Part shown: positions 1 to 8,361 of the stretch, piece after piece
How the letters are laid out: each line of letters begins with the position of its first letter
Position numbering within the stretch: position 1 is the first letter of the stretch
NCBI GenBank assembly: GCA_947647615.1
Contig: CANSKS010000029.1
Span: 1 to 35,917, forward strand
DNA length: 35,917 nucleotides
Origin: an uncultured Neglectibacter sp.
GTDB lineage: Bacteria; Bacillota; Clostridia; Oscillospirales; Acutalibacteraceae
Reading direction: 5' to 3'
The notes under the pieces: generated by a model
What the model saw: the letters and a program-made list of their open reading frames with translations, nothing else
What the model was told of the DNA's origin: nothing
Databases searched by the model: none
Program-made: the position numbers and the translations under genes

Positions 1-40
1 TCACCGTACACATATTTTCCACTTCATGGGAATAGTTCAT
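1..40 (-). CDS. N-terminus of an unidentified protein, cut by window edge
   Basis: Only the first 13 codons are present, reading MNYSHEVENMCTV on the minus strand with ATG at 38-40. An AAGGAG ribosome binding site lies 7-8 bases upstream and a good promoter is found at 115-143, so this is a genuine gene start. The fragment is too short for me to recognise the family and I assign no function. It starts about 400 bases from the CpXC gene end and has its own promoter. Confidence 0.6.
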   Translation of the reverse strand, partial: MNYSHEVENMCTV

Positions 41-436
41 ATTGGTACTCCTTTCGGTTTTATATTCTTCCGGCAGGAGGTTCCGCTCCCCCGCCGAAAT
101 ACCAATCTTAATTTATTATAATCGGAAATGGACGTCGATTCAAGGGGTTTTCGGAAACTTTAGCGAGGAAATACCGTTTCTTGCTTCTGCGGGCTCCAAG
201 GGCACCGGAGCCCTAGCCCCGCTAAGAAAAAAGCCTTTTGCTAAATCTGCCGCTTTCACGAGGCATCCGTTTTTGCCCCAAAACACAAATGCCGTTTTTC
301 CGGAGTAAAGGTAGGTTAAATTGTTTACAGAATAGCACCGCCCGAACCCTTAGACCGCTGGAGGCAAAGGAATTCGGGCAGTTGGCAGTTTTCACTTTCT
401 AAAATCAAAGTGGGCAGGCTACATTTAAAGTCTGCT
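41..436. other. Intergenic stretch, no gene
   Basis: Nearly 400 bases between the left-edge gene and the CpXC gene. It holds the promoter and leader of the left-edge gene at its left end. The rest, about 150-436, contains no reading frame with convincing protein character. A perfect 10-bp hairpin (421-430 with 435-444, loop TCTG) spans the stop codon of the CpXC gene; it has no T-run after it on the minus strand, so it is at best a weak terminator. Confidence 0.5.
115..143 (-). promoter_or_regulatory. Promoter of the left-edge gene
   Basis: On the minus strand TTGAAT (143-138) and TATAAT (120-115) are separated by 17 bases. The predicted transcript starts near 108 and carries a roughly 70-base leader before the ATG at 40. 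The leader has a GC-rich imperfect stem (about 70-107, CGGC/GCCG and GGAG/CTCC arms). This is seen in sequence; activity is inferred. Confidence 0.6.
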
Positions 437-1066
437 TTAAATGTTTTGGTAATTCTCAATAAGCCTTCTGGCCAGCCTGGCATCTGCCCGCAAAAACTCA
501 GCGGGCTCCGCGTAATCCAAAGCCCGCAGCACCTCCTGCGACTGCTTATACACATCCAGCTTTGTGGAATGATAAACAGGGGCTTCTTTTTGGGGCAGGA
601 AAATGGCAAACTCCATTTCTTCCTGATCCACCCGGCTGAAATAAGCATGGACCCGGTTGACCTGGTAGGTATTTTTGATAATGCCGCATAAAGCGTTTTT
701 TACCAGCTCAATAGCAATGTCATCATAACCCGCATCCAGCATCAGAATTTTCTCTTTTAGCTCAGGCAGATTCTTTACAATACGCTTCGTGAAATCCTTC
801 ACTGCGGCGGTAGGCTCCAGGGCTCTGCCGTTGCCTGCCGGGGTAACACAAATCACATAGCGCTTCTCCGGGTCGGAATACAAAAAGGGGTAAGCCATGG
901 CAGCAAAATAGTTACACCGGTCACAGCGCCAATCGAATAGCGTTTCCTCCAAGACCTGTTGTTTCAACTCCGGGTTTTCCTGGGCGTTGATGCTGGCATA
1001 AAGCCGGTATTTTTGCGATTCCCCACACTGGGGACATATGATTTCTTTTATGACCTCTGTTGACAT
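437..1066 (-). CDS. CpXC domain protein
   Basis: The 209-residue product has an N-terminal zinc-ribbon-like pair of CxxC motifs, CPQCGE near residue 11 and CDRCNY near residue 49, the arrangement that defines CpXC domain proteins (established family; function unknown). The C-terminal half is predominantly helical, with no signal peptide or membrane segment. A purine-rich GGGAGAAGCGA precedes the ATG at 1066. The gene lies 14 bases downstream of the acidic 162-residue protein gene, so the two are probably co-transcribed. A role in metal-dependent folding or binding is only a guess. Its stop codon sits inside a perfect 10-bp hairpin. Confidence 0.75.
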   Translation of the reverse strand: MSTEVIKEIICPQCGESQKYRLYASINAQENPELKQQVLEETLFDWRCDRCNYFAAMAYPFLYSDPEKRYVICVTPAGNGRALEPTAAVKDFTKRIVKNLPELKEKILMLDAGYDDIAIELVKNALCGIIKNTYQVNRVHAYFSRVDQEEMEFAIFLPQKEAPVYHSTKLDVYKQSQEVLRALDYAEPAEFLRADARLARRLIENYQNI

Positions 1067-1080
1067 TCGCTTCTCCCGCC

Positions 1081-1569
1081 TTACCCTTCAAAAGGCAGAT
1101 CATCATTTTCGCTGGGCGCGGCTGGAACTGCCTCCTCCTGCAACGGCGCGGAAACAGCTTCCTCCTGCGCCGGCAAAAGCTCTTCCTCTTCTGGCAGTGA
1201 AGAAGGAATCTCCTGGGCTTTTGGAGGTTCTTCCAGGCATTGCACATCCTCTAAGTCGATTTCTTCCCGAAGGGAATCTGTTTTTGTTTCTTCCAAGCTA
1301 TAAAATTTTTCCAGCTGAAGAAGCGCCGCATCCAAGCGCGCTTCAATGGCTTCCAGCTCCCCGCAATGGGCCTCGGTAACACTGTTGTTTTTGTCGCGCA
1401 AATTGTTGTAATAATAACGGCCCAAAGCCAAATACTGCTTTTCCGCCGCCTGTTCCTCACAGCGGATTACTGTACGAATCCGGTTCAAAGCCGCTGTTTT
1501 GCGGTTTTTCTCTCCCACATAGCCTGCCGCGCCGCTTAAGGCTTTTCCAATCTTTTTGAAAAAATCCAT
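1081..1569 (-). CDS. Small helical protein with acidic tail, unknown function
   Basis: I do not recognise this 162-residue protein. The N-terminus (MDFFKKIGKALSG) is basic and amphipathic. Residues about 25-105 look helical and could form a coiled coil. The last ~55 residues are rich in Glu, Pro and Ala and are probably disordered. The overall design resembles small clostridial proteins encoded beside zinc-ribbon genes, and the downstream neighbour 14 bases away is a CpXC protein, which suggests one transcript. GGAAAGGAAG lies before the ATG at 1569. A local TATAAT (1739-1734) with no good -35 is the best promoter candidate. Confidence 0.65.
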   Translation of the reverse strand: MDFFKKIGKALSGAAGYVGEKNRKTAALNRIRTVIRCEEQAAEKQYLALGRYYYNNLRDKNNSVTEAHCGELEAIEARLDAALLQLEKFYSLEETKTDSLREEIDLEDVQCLEEPPKAQEIPSSLPEEEELLPAQEEAVSAPLQEEAVPAAPSENDDLPFEG

Positions 1570-1908
1570 AATAAAACTTCCTTTCCTAAACAGAGCGGAA
1601 CTCGCTCTTAGTAATGATTAGGGGGTAGCCCTTCTGAATGCAAAACGCACTTCCTGGCTAAGAATTCACCGTCTGTCAAGGGACGAACACACAGCTTATC
1701 CCCTTTTTGGCCCCTTGCGGTATCTTTACAGACATTATAGCGCAAAATTCAAAAAAATAACACCCCCTTTTTCTCTATTTTTTTACCCCTTTCAGAAAAA
1801 CAGGTACCCGGAACGCCTTTTTCCAGTCAGAATTCTCCTATTGAAATGGAGAAGGCTTTCATGATAAAATGGACTTGTAATTTTTGGAAAAGAAAGGATG
1901 GCCTTTCT
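1570..1908. other. Divergent intergenic region with leader hairpin
   Basis: This 339-base gap separates the minus-strand 162-residue protein gene from the plus-strand HAD gene. It contains a small hairpin just upstream of the former's ribosome binding site (AGAGCG 1592-1597 with CGCTCT 1603-1608), a minus-strand TATAAT (1739-1734) implying a leader of about 160 bases, and the HAD promoter at its right end. I see no gene or RNA family in it. Confidence 0.5.
1841..1870 (+). promoter_or_regulatory. Promoter of HAD phosphatase gene
   Basis: TTGAAA (1841-1846), an 18-base spacer and TAAAAT (1865-1870), with a TG one base before the -10 (extended -10). The predicted start near 1877 lies downstream of the in-frame ATGs at 1846 and 1861, which supports 1909 as the translation start. 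Confidence 0.6.
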
Positions 1909-2724
1909 ATGGACGAAGATCTTTCGCAGCTTTCCACTGTCAAAATGTTTGTGCTGGACATGGATGGCACCATCTATTTGGGAAACCGCTTGTTCCCTTT
2001 CACGAAAAGGTTTTTGGAACAAGTAAAGGCCAGCGGAAGGGATTTCTGCTTTTTCACCAATAACAGCTCTAAAAACCGGGAAGCCTACCTGCAAAAGCTT
2101 TCTTCCATGGGAATTTCCATCCCGGGGGAAAAAATGTTAATCTCTAACGGGGTTATTTTGGAATGGCTGCAAAAGAATCGTCCTGGGGAGAGCTGCTATG
2201 TGGTAGGTACTCCCGCCCTTTTAGAGGACTTTCGAAAAGCCGGCATCTCTCTTCAGGAAGATAACCCCGATTACGTCGTGCTGGGCTTTGACACCACCCT
2301 CACCTATGAAAAGCTTTCTAAGGCCTGCACTTTTATACGGCGCGGCAAAACCTGTTATGGGGTGAACCCCGACCTGAACTGTCCGGTGGAGGAAGGATTT
2401 ATTCCGGACTGCGGCTCCATTTATGCCTTAGTAAAAGCTTCCACCGGCGTTTCCTGTGAATTCTTCGGAAAGCCCTCCCGCCACACGCTGGAGTACATGC
2501 TTCAAAAAACAGGATGCAAACCCGAAGAAATGGCGGTGGTAGGCGACCGGCTTTATACCGATATCGCCGTGGCCTGCAACACCTCTGTCACCTCTATTTT
2601 AGTGCTCAGCGGGGAAACAACAAGCGAAATGCTTGAAAAAAGTGAAATAAAGCCCGACCTTGTCCTGGAGGATCTGAGCCAACTGGGTGGCCTGCTGGAA
2701 CAGCACCCCCTCGATTCCCTGTAA
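1909..2724 (+). CDS. HAD superfamily (IIA, NagD-like) phosphatase
   Basis: The 271-residue product is a HAD-type phosphatase of the NagD/AraL subfamily, cytosolic Mg-dependent enzymes that hydrolyse small sugar or nucleotide phosphates (established). Motif I DMDGT has the nucleophile Asp17 and acid/base Asp19; motif II is Thr50 in FFTNNSS; motif IV is GDRLYTDIAVA near residue 230. The cap between them is of the C2 type, and length fits the family. The upstream in-frame ATGs precede the predicted transcript start, so I chose ATG 1909 with AAAGGATGG before it. The precise substrate cannot be read from sequence. Confidence 0.88.
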   Translation: MDEDLSQLSTVKMFVLDMDGTIYLGNRLFPFTKRFLEQVKASGRDFCFFTNNSSKNREAYLQKLSSMGISIPGEKMLISNGVILEWLQKNRPGESCYVVGTPALLEDFRKAGISLQEDNPDYVVLGFDTTLTYEKLSKACTFIRRGKTCYGVNPDLNCPVEEGFIPDCGSIYALVKASTGVSCEFFGKPSRHTLEYMLQKTGCKPEEMAVVGDRLYTDIAVACNTSVTSILVLSGETTSEMLEKSEIKPDLVLEDLSQLGGLLEQHPLDSL

Positions 2725-2847
2725 CCAGTAACCAAGGCGCCTTATGCGCTATACAATTTTCAACAGCTTTGTAAAACAGCCGGCATGCTGGAGGCTTTTT
2801 ATAAATTTATCAAATTTCGTGTACCAGAGAGGAATGTGATCACAATT

Positions 2848-3408
2848 ATGAAAAAGGGCGGGTATTTGGACCTGTTTCTCACCTTCGCCAGAATTGGAGG
2901 GTTTACTTTTGGTGGCGGTTACGCCATGCTTCCCATGCTCCAGAAGGAAGTGGTGGAAAACCGCAACTGGGCCACCGAAGAGGAGCTTCTCGATTATTAC
3001 GCGGTGGGCCAGTGTACTCCCGGCGTCATCGCGGTAAATGTAGCCACCTTCATCGGGCATAAGGAAAAGGGAATACTCGGCGGCATTGTGGCCACTTTGG
3101 GTGTAATTGCCCCTTCCTTTTTCATCATACTGCTTTTGGCTGCCGTAATCCGCAATTTCGCGGACAATGTGTATGTGGCCCATGCTTTAGCCGGTATTCG
3201 TGTAGCTGTGGCGGCCCTGGTGGCAAATGCCGTAATGAAGCTCTGGAAAAAAAGCGTAAAAGATATTTTGGGCATTGCCATTTTCGTACTGGTGTTTTTG
3301 CTTTCCCTCATCTTTTCTGTTTCCCCCATTTGGGTAGTAGTAGGAGCCATTGTCTTTGGGCTGCTTTACGGCAGGTTCGCTCCCTCGCGGAAAGGAGGAG
3401 CAAAATAA
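2848..3408 (+). CDS. Chromate transporter family protein, first half
   Basis: This 186-residue membrane protein is one half of a two-gene CHR (chromate ion transporter) system. It begins with the family's typical FARIGGFTFGGGYAMLPML segment and includes the CTPGVIAVNVATFIGH motif near residue 60, followed by several hydrophobic helices. In Firmicutes the short CHR proteins occur as tandem pairs that together equal one long ChrA; true chromate export is unproven for most of them. ATG 2848 is chosen because the helix motif follows within about 15 residues; AGAGAGGA lies upstream. Its stop overlaps the start of the next gene by one base (TAATG), implying translational coupling. Confidence 0.85.
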   Translation: MKKGGYLDLFLTFARIGGFTFGGGYAMLPMLQKEVVENRNWATEEELLDYYAVGQCTPGVIAVNVATFIGHKEKGILGGIVATLGVIAPSFFIILLLAAVIRNFADNVYVAHALAGIRVAVAALVANAVMKLWKKSVKDILGIAIFVLVFLLSLIFSVSPIWVVVGAIVFGLLYGRFAPSRKGGAK

Positions 3409-4001
3409 TGGAAGTATTTTTTCTGCTTTTTTACGAATTCTTCAAGGCTGGGCTCTTTGCCATTGGCGGCGGCCTTGCCACTCTGCCCTTTCTCTATGAA
3501 ATGGCGGACAAATACACCTGGTTCGACGTAAGTATTCTTTCCGACATGATCGCTATTTCGGAATCCACCCCCGGCCCGTTAGGGGTAAATATGGCCACCT
3601 ATGCCGGTTATAACTGTGGTCACGCAGCCGCAGGCGTTCCCGGTGGGATCCTGGGGGCGTTAATCGCCACATTAGGACTTATTACCCCTTCTGTTATCAT
3701 TATTATCATGGTAGCCGGATTTTTGAAAAAATTTCAGGAAAACAAGCTGGTCACCGATGCCTTTTACACACTGCGCCCGGCCGTTACCGCTTTGATCGCG
3801 GTGGCCTGTTTTACCATCATTCAAACCGCTATGCTGAACATCCCTGCCTTCCAAGCTGGCGGCGGCCTTTTGACCCTGTTTCACATTCCCGCTATCCTGC
3901 TGTTCGCTCTGCTTTTTATTGCCATGAATGTTTGGAAAAAAATTCATCCCATTGTCTTCATCGCCGTCGCTGCCGCCGCAGGTATTCTTTTGCAGCTCTG
4001 A
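3408..4001 (+). CDS. Chromate transporter family protein, second half
   Basis: The 197-residue partner of the preceding CHR protein has matching topology: an N-terminal FKAGLFAIGGGLATLPFL segment, the ISESTPGPLGVNMATYAGY motif near residue 50, and later hydrophobic helices. AAAGGAGG lies about 9 bases upstream of the ATG and the two genes share one base, so they are surely made together and probably heterodimerise in the membrane. A Rho-independent terminator follows at 4034. Substrate is uncertain; CHR proteins outside known resistance operons may move other oxyanions. Confidence 0.87.
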   Translation: MEVFFLLFYEFFKAGLFAIGGGLATLPFLYEMADKYTWFDVSILSDMIAISESTPGPLGVNMATYAGYNCGHAAAGVPGGILGALIATLGLITPSVIIIIMVAGFLKKFQENKLVTDAFYTLRPAVTALIAVACFTIIQTAMLNIPAFQAGGGLLTLFHIPAILLFALLFIAMNVWKKIHPIVFIAVAAAAGILLQL

Positions 4002-4033
4002 GGCGGTATATTCGCGCTTTTCCGGAAAATACT

Positions 4034-4067
4034 AAAAGCGATTCCCAAAGAAACGGAATCGCTTTTT
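4034..4067 (+). terminator. Rho-independent terminator after chromate transporter pair
   Basis: A perfect 12-bp stem (4034-4045 AAAAGCGATTCC with 4055-4066) with a 9-base loop runs directly into a T-rich tail. It ends the CHR transcript 33 bases after the stop. It also insulates spoVAE, which starts 37 bases after the tail. Confidence 0.9.
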
Positions 4068-4103
4068 CTTTGGATATTTGATCGAAGAAAGGAAGGCTTT
4101 GGT

Positions 4104-4460
4104 TTGGAATATCTGAACGCTTTTTGGGTAGGCGGCTTGATCTGTGTATTGGGGCAGCTGCTCATTGACCTCACTAAGCTCACGCCAGCCCGAATCATGG
4201 TTCTTTATGTGACCTTAGGCGTGGCTCTGGGCGCCCTTGGTCTTTATGGTCCCTTAGTGGATTTTGCCGGCTGCGGCGCCACCGTACCTCTTTCCGGATT
4301 TGGCTGGGCCCTTTCCGAAGGAGTAAAGGAAGCCATAGAAAAACAGGGGTTCTTAGGAGTGTTCACCGGTGGCGCTACCGCCGGGGCCGCTGGGATTGCC
4401 GCCGCAATTTTTTTCGGGTACTTGGCTGCTCTGGTGGCAAAGCCAAAGGACAAGTCCTGA
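4104..4460 (+). CDS. spoVAE: Stage V sporulation protein AE
   Basis: This 118-residue protein matches SpoVAE in length and in the conserved opening EYLNAFWVGGLICVLGQLLID. SpoVA proteins form the inner-membrane channel that moves Ca-dipicolinate into the forespore and out during germination (established). Three or four hydrophobic segments are visible, with GCGATVPLSGFG near residue 57. The start is TTG at 4104, with GAAAGGAAGG 8 bases upstream; no ATG fits. It stands alone, without spoVAC or spoVAD beside it. The protein marks the organism as a spore former. No sigma-G-like promoter is obvious in the 37-base gap after the terminator. Confidence 0.92.
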   Translation: MEYLNAFWVGGLICVLGQLLIDLTKLTPARIMVLYVTLGVALGALGLYGPLVDFAGCGATVPLSGFGWALSEGVKEAIEKQGFLGVFTGGATAGAAGIAAAIFFGYLAALVAKPKDKS

Positions 4461-4470
4461 GTTAGCCGCC

Positions 4471-4499
4471 TTGTATTCCCTTTCAAGATATGCTACTAT
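4471..4499 (+). promoter_or_regulatory. Promoter of GT-C-like membrane protein gene
   Basis: TTGTAT (4471-4476) and TACTAT (4494-4499) are 17 bases apart. The predicted start near 4506 leaves a 20-base leader with AAAGGGGG before the ATG at 4526. Confidence 0.5.
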
Positions 4500-4525
4500 A
4501 AGCAAAACCGGAAAGGGGGACAGGT

Positions 4526-5797
4526 ATGGAAAAGAAGAATCGCCGCCTCATAACGCTAATCGGTTTCGCGCTTCTTCTCACGGCAGCAATGCATTTCATT
4601 TTTATAGCCTTTTCCGGAAAAGGTCTGCTTTCTCAGAACCCTTACAATTCCTATGCTCGGCAGGCCGCCGCCTGGCTTACCGGGCATTTAGAATTGCCGG
4701 AAAACTGTGAATGGTTGGAACTGGCGGTATACCGCCAAAAATACTATGTGAGCTTCCCTCCCTTTCCCTCTTACTTATTGCTGCCTTTTGCCCTTTTTTT
4801 CGGGGCCGACACCCCCGATAACCTTGTTGCCTTTTCCGTACTTCTGGCGGGTATATGTTATGGGACCAAAATAGCTTATTATTGTAAACTAAAAGAACAT
4901 TACTGCGTGCTTTTTCCCGTTTTCCTATACTGCGGTAACAATTTGTGGCAGATCACAGTGGATGGTTGGGTGTGGTTCTTTGCTCAAAGCCTCTCTTTCA
5001 CCTTGACCCTTATGGCGTTTTACTATGCACTTACCGGCAAAAAAGGGAAAGCCCTTTTCTTCTTGTGTGCGGCAGTGGGATGCCGCCCCTTTCAGTTACT
5101 TTACCTGCCAATAGTATGGTGGCTCCTGCTCCAAAAGGAGGAAAGTGGCACCTGGGCGGGAAAATGGAAGGCCTGCTGCTTTTCCAAAGTCTATCGCTTC
5201 CTCCCCGCCATGCTGTTGGCCTTTTCCTATTTAACCCTAAATTTCCTGCGCTTTGGAAACCCCTTGGAATTTGGGCACAATTACTTGCCGGAATTTACCC
5301 GGTCGCCCCAAGGGCAGTTCAGCATTTCCTATTTAGGAGAAAATTTGCCAAAGCTGTTCCGGCTACCCTCCTGGGAACAGGGAAAGCTGGTTTTTCCGGA
5401 ATTTGACGGCAGCAACTTGTTCCTTGTTTACCCCATTTTGTTGTTCTCTTTGTTCCTGCTGGTACGGCAAGCTTCTTTTTTCTTAAGAAAAAAGAACAGC
5501 AGCCCTAACAAAAAGGCTGCTGCTTCGGAATTCCTGGTCCTTCCGATTATCGTGGTTCATCTATTGCTTTTTTCCATGCACAAAACCATGGGCGGGGCCC
5601 ACTTTGGGAACCGCTATGTAGCCGATCTGATCCCGGCAGTATACCTGTTTTTGGTACGGAGTCTTCCATCTGCTTTTTATGCCTCAACCCCCTATGAAGG
5701 CTCCGAAAGCTTTTCGGTACCGGAATTCCTTTTTTACCTCTGTTTTTTCTTTGGGCTGCTGCTGAATTTTACCGGAGTGCTGAGCTATTACGGGTAA
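4526..5797 (+). CDS. Multi-pass membrane protein, GT-C glycosyltransferase-like
   Basis: The 423-residue product has an N-terminal transmembrane helix (residues 7-29) and about nine further hydrophobic helices. After the first helix comes an outward-facing segment, NPYNSYARQAAAWLTGHLELPE, then YVSFPPFPSYLLLPF. That pattern is typical of uncharacterised membrane proteins resembling PMT/GT-C glycosyltransferases that use lipid-linked sugars. I cannot identify donor or acceptor. It has its own promoter (4471) and ends 5 bases from the convergent aldo/keto reductase gene. A cell-envelope glycosylation role is inference from fold resemblance only. Confidence 0.72.
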   Translation: MEKKNRRLITLIGFALLLTAAMHFIFIAFSGKGLLSQNPYNSYARQAAAWLTGHLELPENCEWLELAVYRQKYYVSFPPFPSYLLLPFALFFGADTPDNLVAFSVLLAGICYGTKIAYYCKLKEHYCVLFPVFLYCGNNLWQITVDGWVWFFAQSLSFTLTLMAFYYALTGKKGKALFFLCAAVGCRPFQLLYLPIVWWLLLQKEESGTWAGKWKACCFSKVYRFLPAMLLAFSYLTLNFLRFGNPLEFGHNYLPEFTRSPQGQFSISYLGENLPKLFRLPSWEQGKLVFPEFDGSNLFLVYPILLFSLFLLVRQASFFLRKKNSSPNKKAAASEFLVLPIIVVHLLLFSMHKTMGGAHFGNRYVADLIPAVYLFLVRSLPSAFYASTPYEGSESFSVPEFLFYLCFFFGLLLNFTGVLSYYG

Positions 5798-5802
5798 CCT
5801 GC

Positions 5803-6720
5803 TCAGGGTAGTTTGTTGCCCGCAGCCAAATAGATCTTATACCAGTCCTCCCGAGATATCTCGATCTCACAGGCTGTACAGATCTCTTGCAGCCGTCCGG
5901 AATTGGTGGTGCCGGCGATCACCTGCATCTTCGCCGGATGCCGGAGGATCCAGGCAGCGGCCAGAGCCGTTTCGGTGACGCCATATTTTCCCGCAAGCTC
6001 GGTAAGAGTCTGGTTCAGCTGGGGGTAATTCTCATTCCCCAGGAAAACCCCTTCAAAAAAGCCGAATTGGAAAGGGGACCATGCCTGAATCGTAACCTTA
6101 TGCAAACGGCAATAGTCTAAAATTTCCCCGTCCCGATCCTCCGAGCCGGGAAATTCCGTGTTGGCGCAAAGGGCGTGATCAATCATACCGGTGTGCATAA
6201 TGCCAAACTGGAGCTGATTTGCCACCAGCTTTTGCTTTAGGCCGGACTGGAGCAGCTCCAGCTGCCTGGCGTTAAAATTGCTTACACCAAACCGGCGGAC
6301 CTTTCCGCTTTTCTCCAACTGCACAAAGGCCTCTGCCACCTCTTCCGGCTCCATCAGCGCGTCGGGCCTGTGGAGCAGCAATACATCCAGGTACTCCACT
6401 CCCAACCGGGAAAGGGAGCCATCCACGCTTTCCAAGATATGTTCCTTGGAAAAATCGTATTGGCCGGGACGAATGCCGCATTTACTTTGAAGAATCATCT
6501 TTTCCCGCAGCTGCGGCGCTTTTTGCAATACTTCGCCAAAAACACGTTCACAATCTCCACCCCCGTAAATGTCGGCATGGTCAAAATGGTTGACGCCGCA
6601 TTCCAAGGCGGTGCGGATGTGCTTTTCCAAAACCGCTTCTTCCATTTGGCTAATCCGCATGCAGCCCAGCACAATTTCTGAAACCTGCAGGCCGGAACCT
6701 CCCAAATCCAAATAACGCAA
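5803..6720 (-). CDS. Aldo/keto reductase (YdhF-like)
   Basis: The 305-residue product is an NAD(P)H-dependent aldo/keto reductase of the YdhF-like branch. The catalytic Asp47 and Tyr52 are in FDHADIYGGG, the Lys in ILQSKCG, the His in LLLHRPD, and a cofactor-binding region ends in IAGTTNSGRL. I place the start at TTG 6720: a perfect AGGGAGGAG lies 6 bases upstream, and the protein then begins (M)RYLDLGGSGLQVS exactly as relatives do. The ATG at 6738 has no spaced ribosome binding site. The natural substrate is unknown. It converges with the GT-C-like gene, with 5 bases between stops. Confidence 0.88.
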   Translation of the reverse strand: MRYLDLGGSGLQVSEIVLGCMRISQMEEAVLEKHIRTALECGVNHFDHADIYGGGDCERVFGEVLQKAPQLREKMILQSKCGIRPGQYDFSKEHILESVDGSLSRLGVEYLDVLLLHRPDALMEPEEVAEAFVQLEKSGKVRRFGVSNFNARQLELLQSGLKQKLVANQLQFGIMHTGMIDHALCANTEFPGSEDRDGEILDYCRLHKVTIQAWSPFQFGFFEGVFLGNENYPQLNQTLTELAGKYGVTETALAAAWILRHPAKMQVIAGTTNSGRLQEICTACEIEISREDWYKIYLAAGNKLP

Positions 6721-6871
6721 ACTGAACTCCTCCCTCATTCCTTTTTTATTTTTGCTCCCTCTCCCCAGTCTTTTCCCGGGGGAGGGTCAGTTTCTTTCCC
6801 CGCCGGCAATCTCCACATAACGCCATGTCCAAAACACAGCTGCCGCCCATTGCCGTCTGTGAACACAGGTT

Positions 6872-8158
6872 TTATTCTTCTTCCTCTTCCTCCTCTTCTT
6901 CCAGAGGCTCTCCTTTTACGATGATTTCTTCCGCCCGGTTATTTTCCACCCGGGTCACCGTAAACACCAAGCTCTTAAACTGGAAGGAATCGCCCACGCA
7001 GGGGATCCGGTCTAAATTTTCAATGATCCATCCATTGATGGTAGAGGCTTCGGTCTTACTATGAATATGGAAAAATTCGAACAGATCGTCCAGGTCGGTA
7101 GAGCAGAACACACGGTAAGAGCCATCTCCTATTTGGTGGAAACTTTCTGCCGCGATGGTATCGTGTTCATCCCAAATTTCACCTACCAACTCTTCAATGA
7201 CATCTTCCAAGGTCACAATACCCTCTGTGCCGCCAAATTCGTCTACAATCACCGCCATGTGCAGCTTGTTTTGCTGCAAAAGCCGCAAAAGCGTAGAAAT
7301 TTTCATAGAGGGGGGAATGTACTCCGCCGGCTTCATAATGCTAGAAATTTCTCTCTCTGTGCCCCAAACATAACTGTAGAAATTCTTCTCATGGATAATG
7401 CCCACGATGCTGTCTATGGTTTCGTCATACATGGGAAGCCTGGAATAGCCGGTCTCTCGGAACAGCCTGGCTATTTCTTCTTTGGAAACATTTTTCGGCA
7501 CAGCCACCACATCTACCCTGGGCGTCATAATATCGATAGCCTCAATATCGTCGAACTCTATGACATTGCGCAGCATGGCGCTTTCTGTTTTATCAATACC
7601 GCCTTCCTGCTCTGCCTCTTCCACTATGGTGAGCAGCTCGCTATCGGTAAGGGAACGGTTGGGGTTTACTTTGACCAACTTTCTAAGCCCCCTCTTCAAA
7701 AGGGAGAACAGGAAATTGACCGGCTTTAGCACAAAAATCAGAACTCGTATAATAGGGGCGGAAAACATGGCAAAAACCTCGGCATTTTCTTTTGCCAGGC
7801 TTTTGGGCGAGACCTCCCCAAACACCAGTACCACCAGCGTCATAACCACCGTAGAAAGCGTAGGGCCTATTCCCTCTCCAAAAGCAGATACAAAAAGCAC
7901 GGTGGCTATGGATGCCGAGGCAATGTTTACAATATTGTTGCCTACTAAAATGGTGGAAAGCAGTTCGTCGTAATTTTCGGACAAATTATAGGTCAATTTC
8001 GCCCGTTTGTTCCCCCCGGAGGCCAAATTCTTCAGCCGGATCCGGTTTAAGGAAGAAAAGGCCGTCTCTGTAGCGGAAAAATAAGCGGAAAGAATGATTA
8101 GCACTACTAAAACCAAGATCAACGTTGTACTGTGACTGCTCATAAAGGAAATAACCAC
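6872..8158 (-). CDS. CNNM/CorC-type membrane protein (hemolysin-like), DUF21 + CBS pair
   Basis: A 428-residue membrane protein of the HlyC/CorC (YfjD/MpfA-like) family. It has a DUF21/CNNM transmembrane domain with FSATETAFSSLNRIR near residue 30, then a CBS-domain pair (DIMTPRVDVVAVP to HMAVIVDEFGGTEGIVTLEDVIEELVG) and a C-terminal CorC_HlyC domain. Members are linked to Mg2+ (or Na+) homeostasis; 'hemolysin' is a historic label. The tail is nine consecutive Glu codons. The start is uncertain: GTG 8158 has AAAGG only 2 bases away, while ATG 8143 is 18 bases from it. A strong promoter lies at 8183-8211. Confidence 0.88.
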   Translation of the reverse strand: MVISFMSSHSTTLILVLVVLIILSAYFSATETAFSSLNRIRLKNLASGGNKRAKLTYNLSENYDELLSTILVGNNIVNIASASIATVLFVSAFGEGIGPTLSTVVMTLVVLVFGEVSPKSLAKENAEVFAMFSAPIIRVLIFVLKPVNFLFSLLKRGLRKLVKVNPNRSLTDSELLTIVEEAEQEGGIDKTESAMLRNVIEFDDIEAIDIMTPRVDVVAVPKNVSKEEIARLFRETGYSRLPMYDETIDSIVGIIHEKNFYSYVWGTEREISSIMKPAEYIPPSMKISTLLRLLQQNKLHMAVIVDEFGGTEGIVTLEDVIEELVGEIWDEHDTIAAESFHQIGDGSYRVFCSTDLDDLFEFFHIHSKTEASTINGWIIENLDRIPCVGDSFQFKSLVFTVTRVENNRAEEIIVKGEPLEEEEEEEEE

Positions 8159-8182
8159 AACCTTTTTTTGAAATTTTTATTT

Positions 8183-8211
8183 ATTGTACCATTTCCCCCT
8201 GAAAAATTCAA
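8183..8211 (-). promoter_or_regulatory. Promoter of CorC-type gene
   Basis: On the minus strand TTGAAT (8211-8206), a 17-base spacer and TACAAT (8188-8183). Transcription would begin near 8176, giving a leader of only 18-33 bases depending on the start codon. Confidence 0.65.
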
Positions 8212-8296
8212 GAGAACTTTTTGGCGGAAAAACAGGAAGCAGGGGGCCTCCGGGCTTGAAAACTGCCCCTAAAAAGACAATGTTACTTTTTGTTGC

Positions 8297-8326
8297 TTGT
8301 CTTTTGAGCCGGCGAAAAATTATAAT
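8297..8326 (+). promoter_or_regulatory. Promoter of HTH-SdpI gene
   Basis: TTGTCT (8297-8302), an 18-base spacer and a perfect TATAAT (8321-8326). The start would be near 8333, with GGGAAGAG before the ATG at 8362. It is divergent from the CorC promoter about 90 bases away. Confidence 0.65.
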
Positions 8327-8361
8327 GAGCTGGAGAGAAAGTAAAAAGGGAAGAGCAGAAA

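Noticed and set aside
42..308. 88-residue plus-strand open frame
   Set aside because: It overlaps the minus-strand promoter and leader of the left-edge gene, has no ribosome binding site and no protein-like composition.
6872..6902. Run of GAG/GAA codons as a sequencing artefact
   Set aside because: The nine-Glu tail is in frame and ends in a proper stop; acidic tails occur in this protein family, so it was kept as part of the gene.
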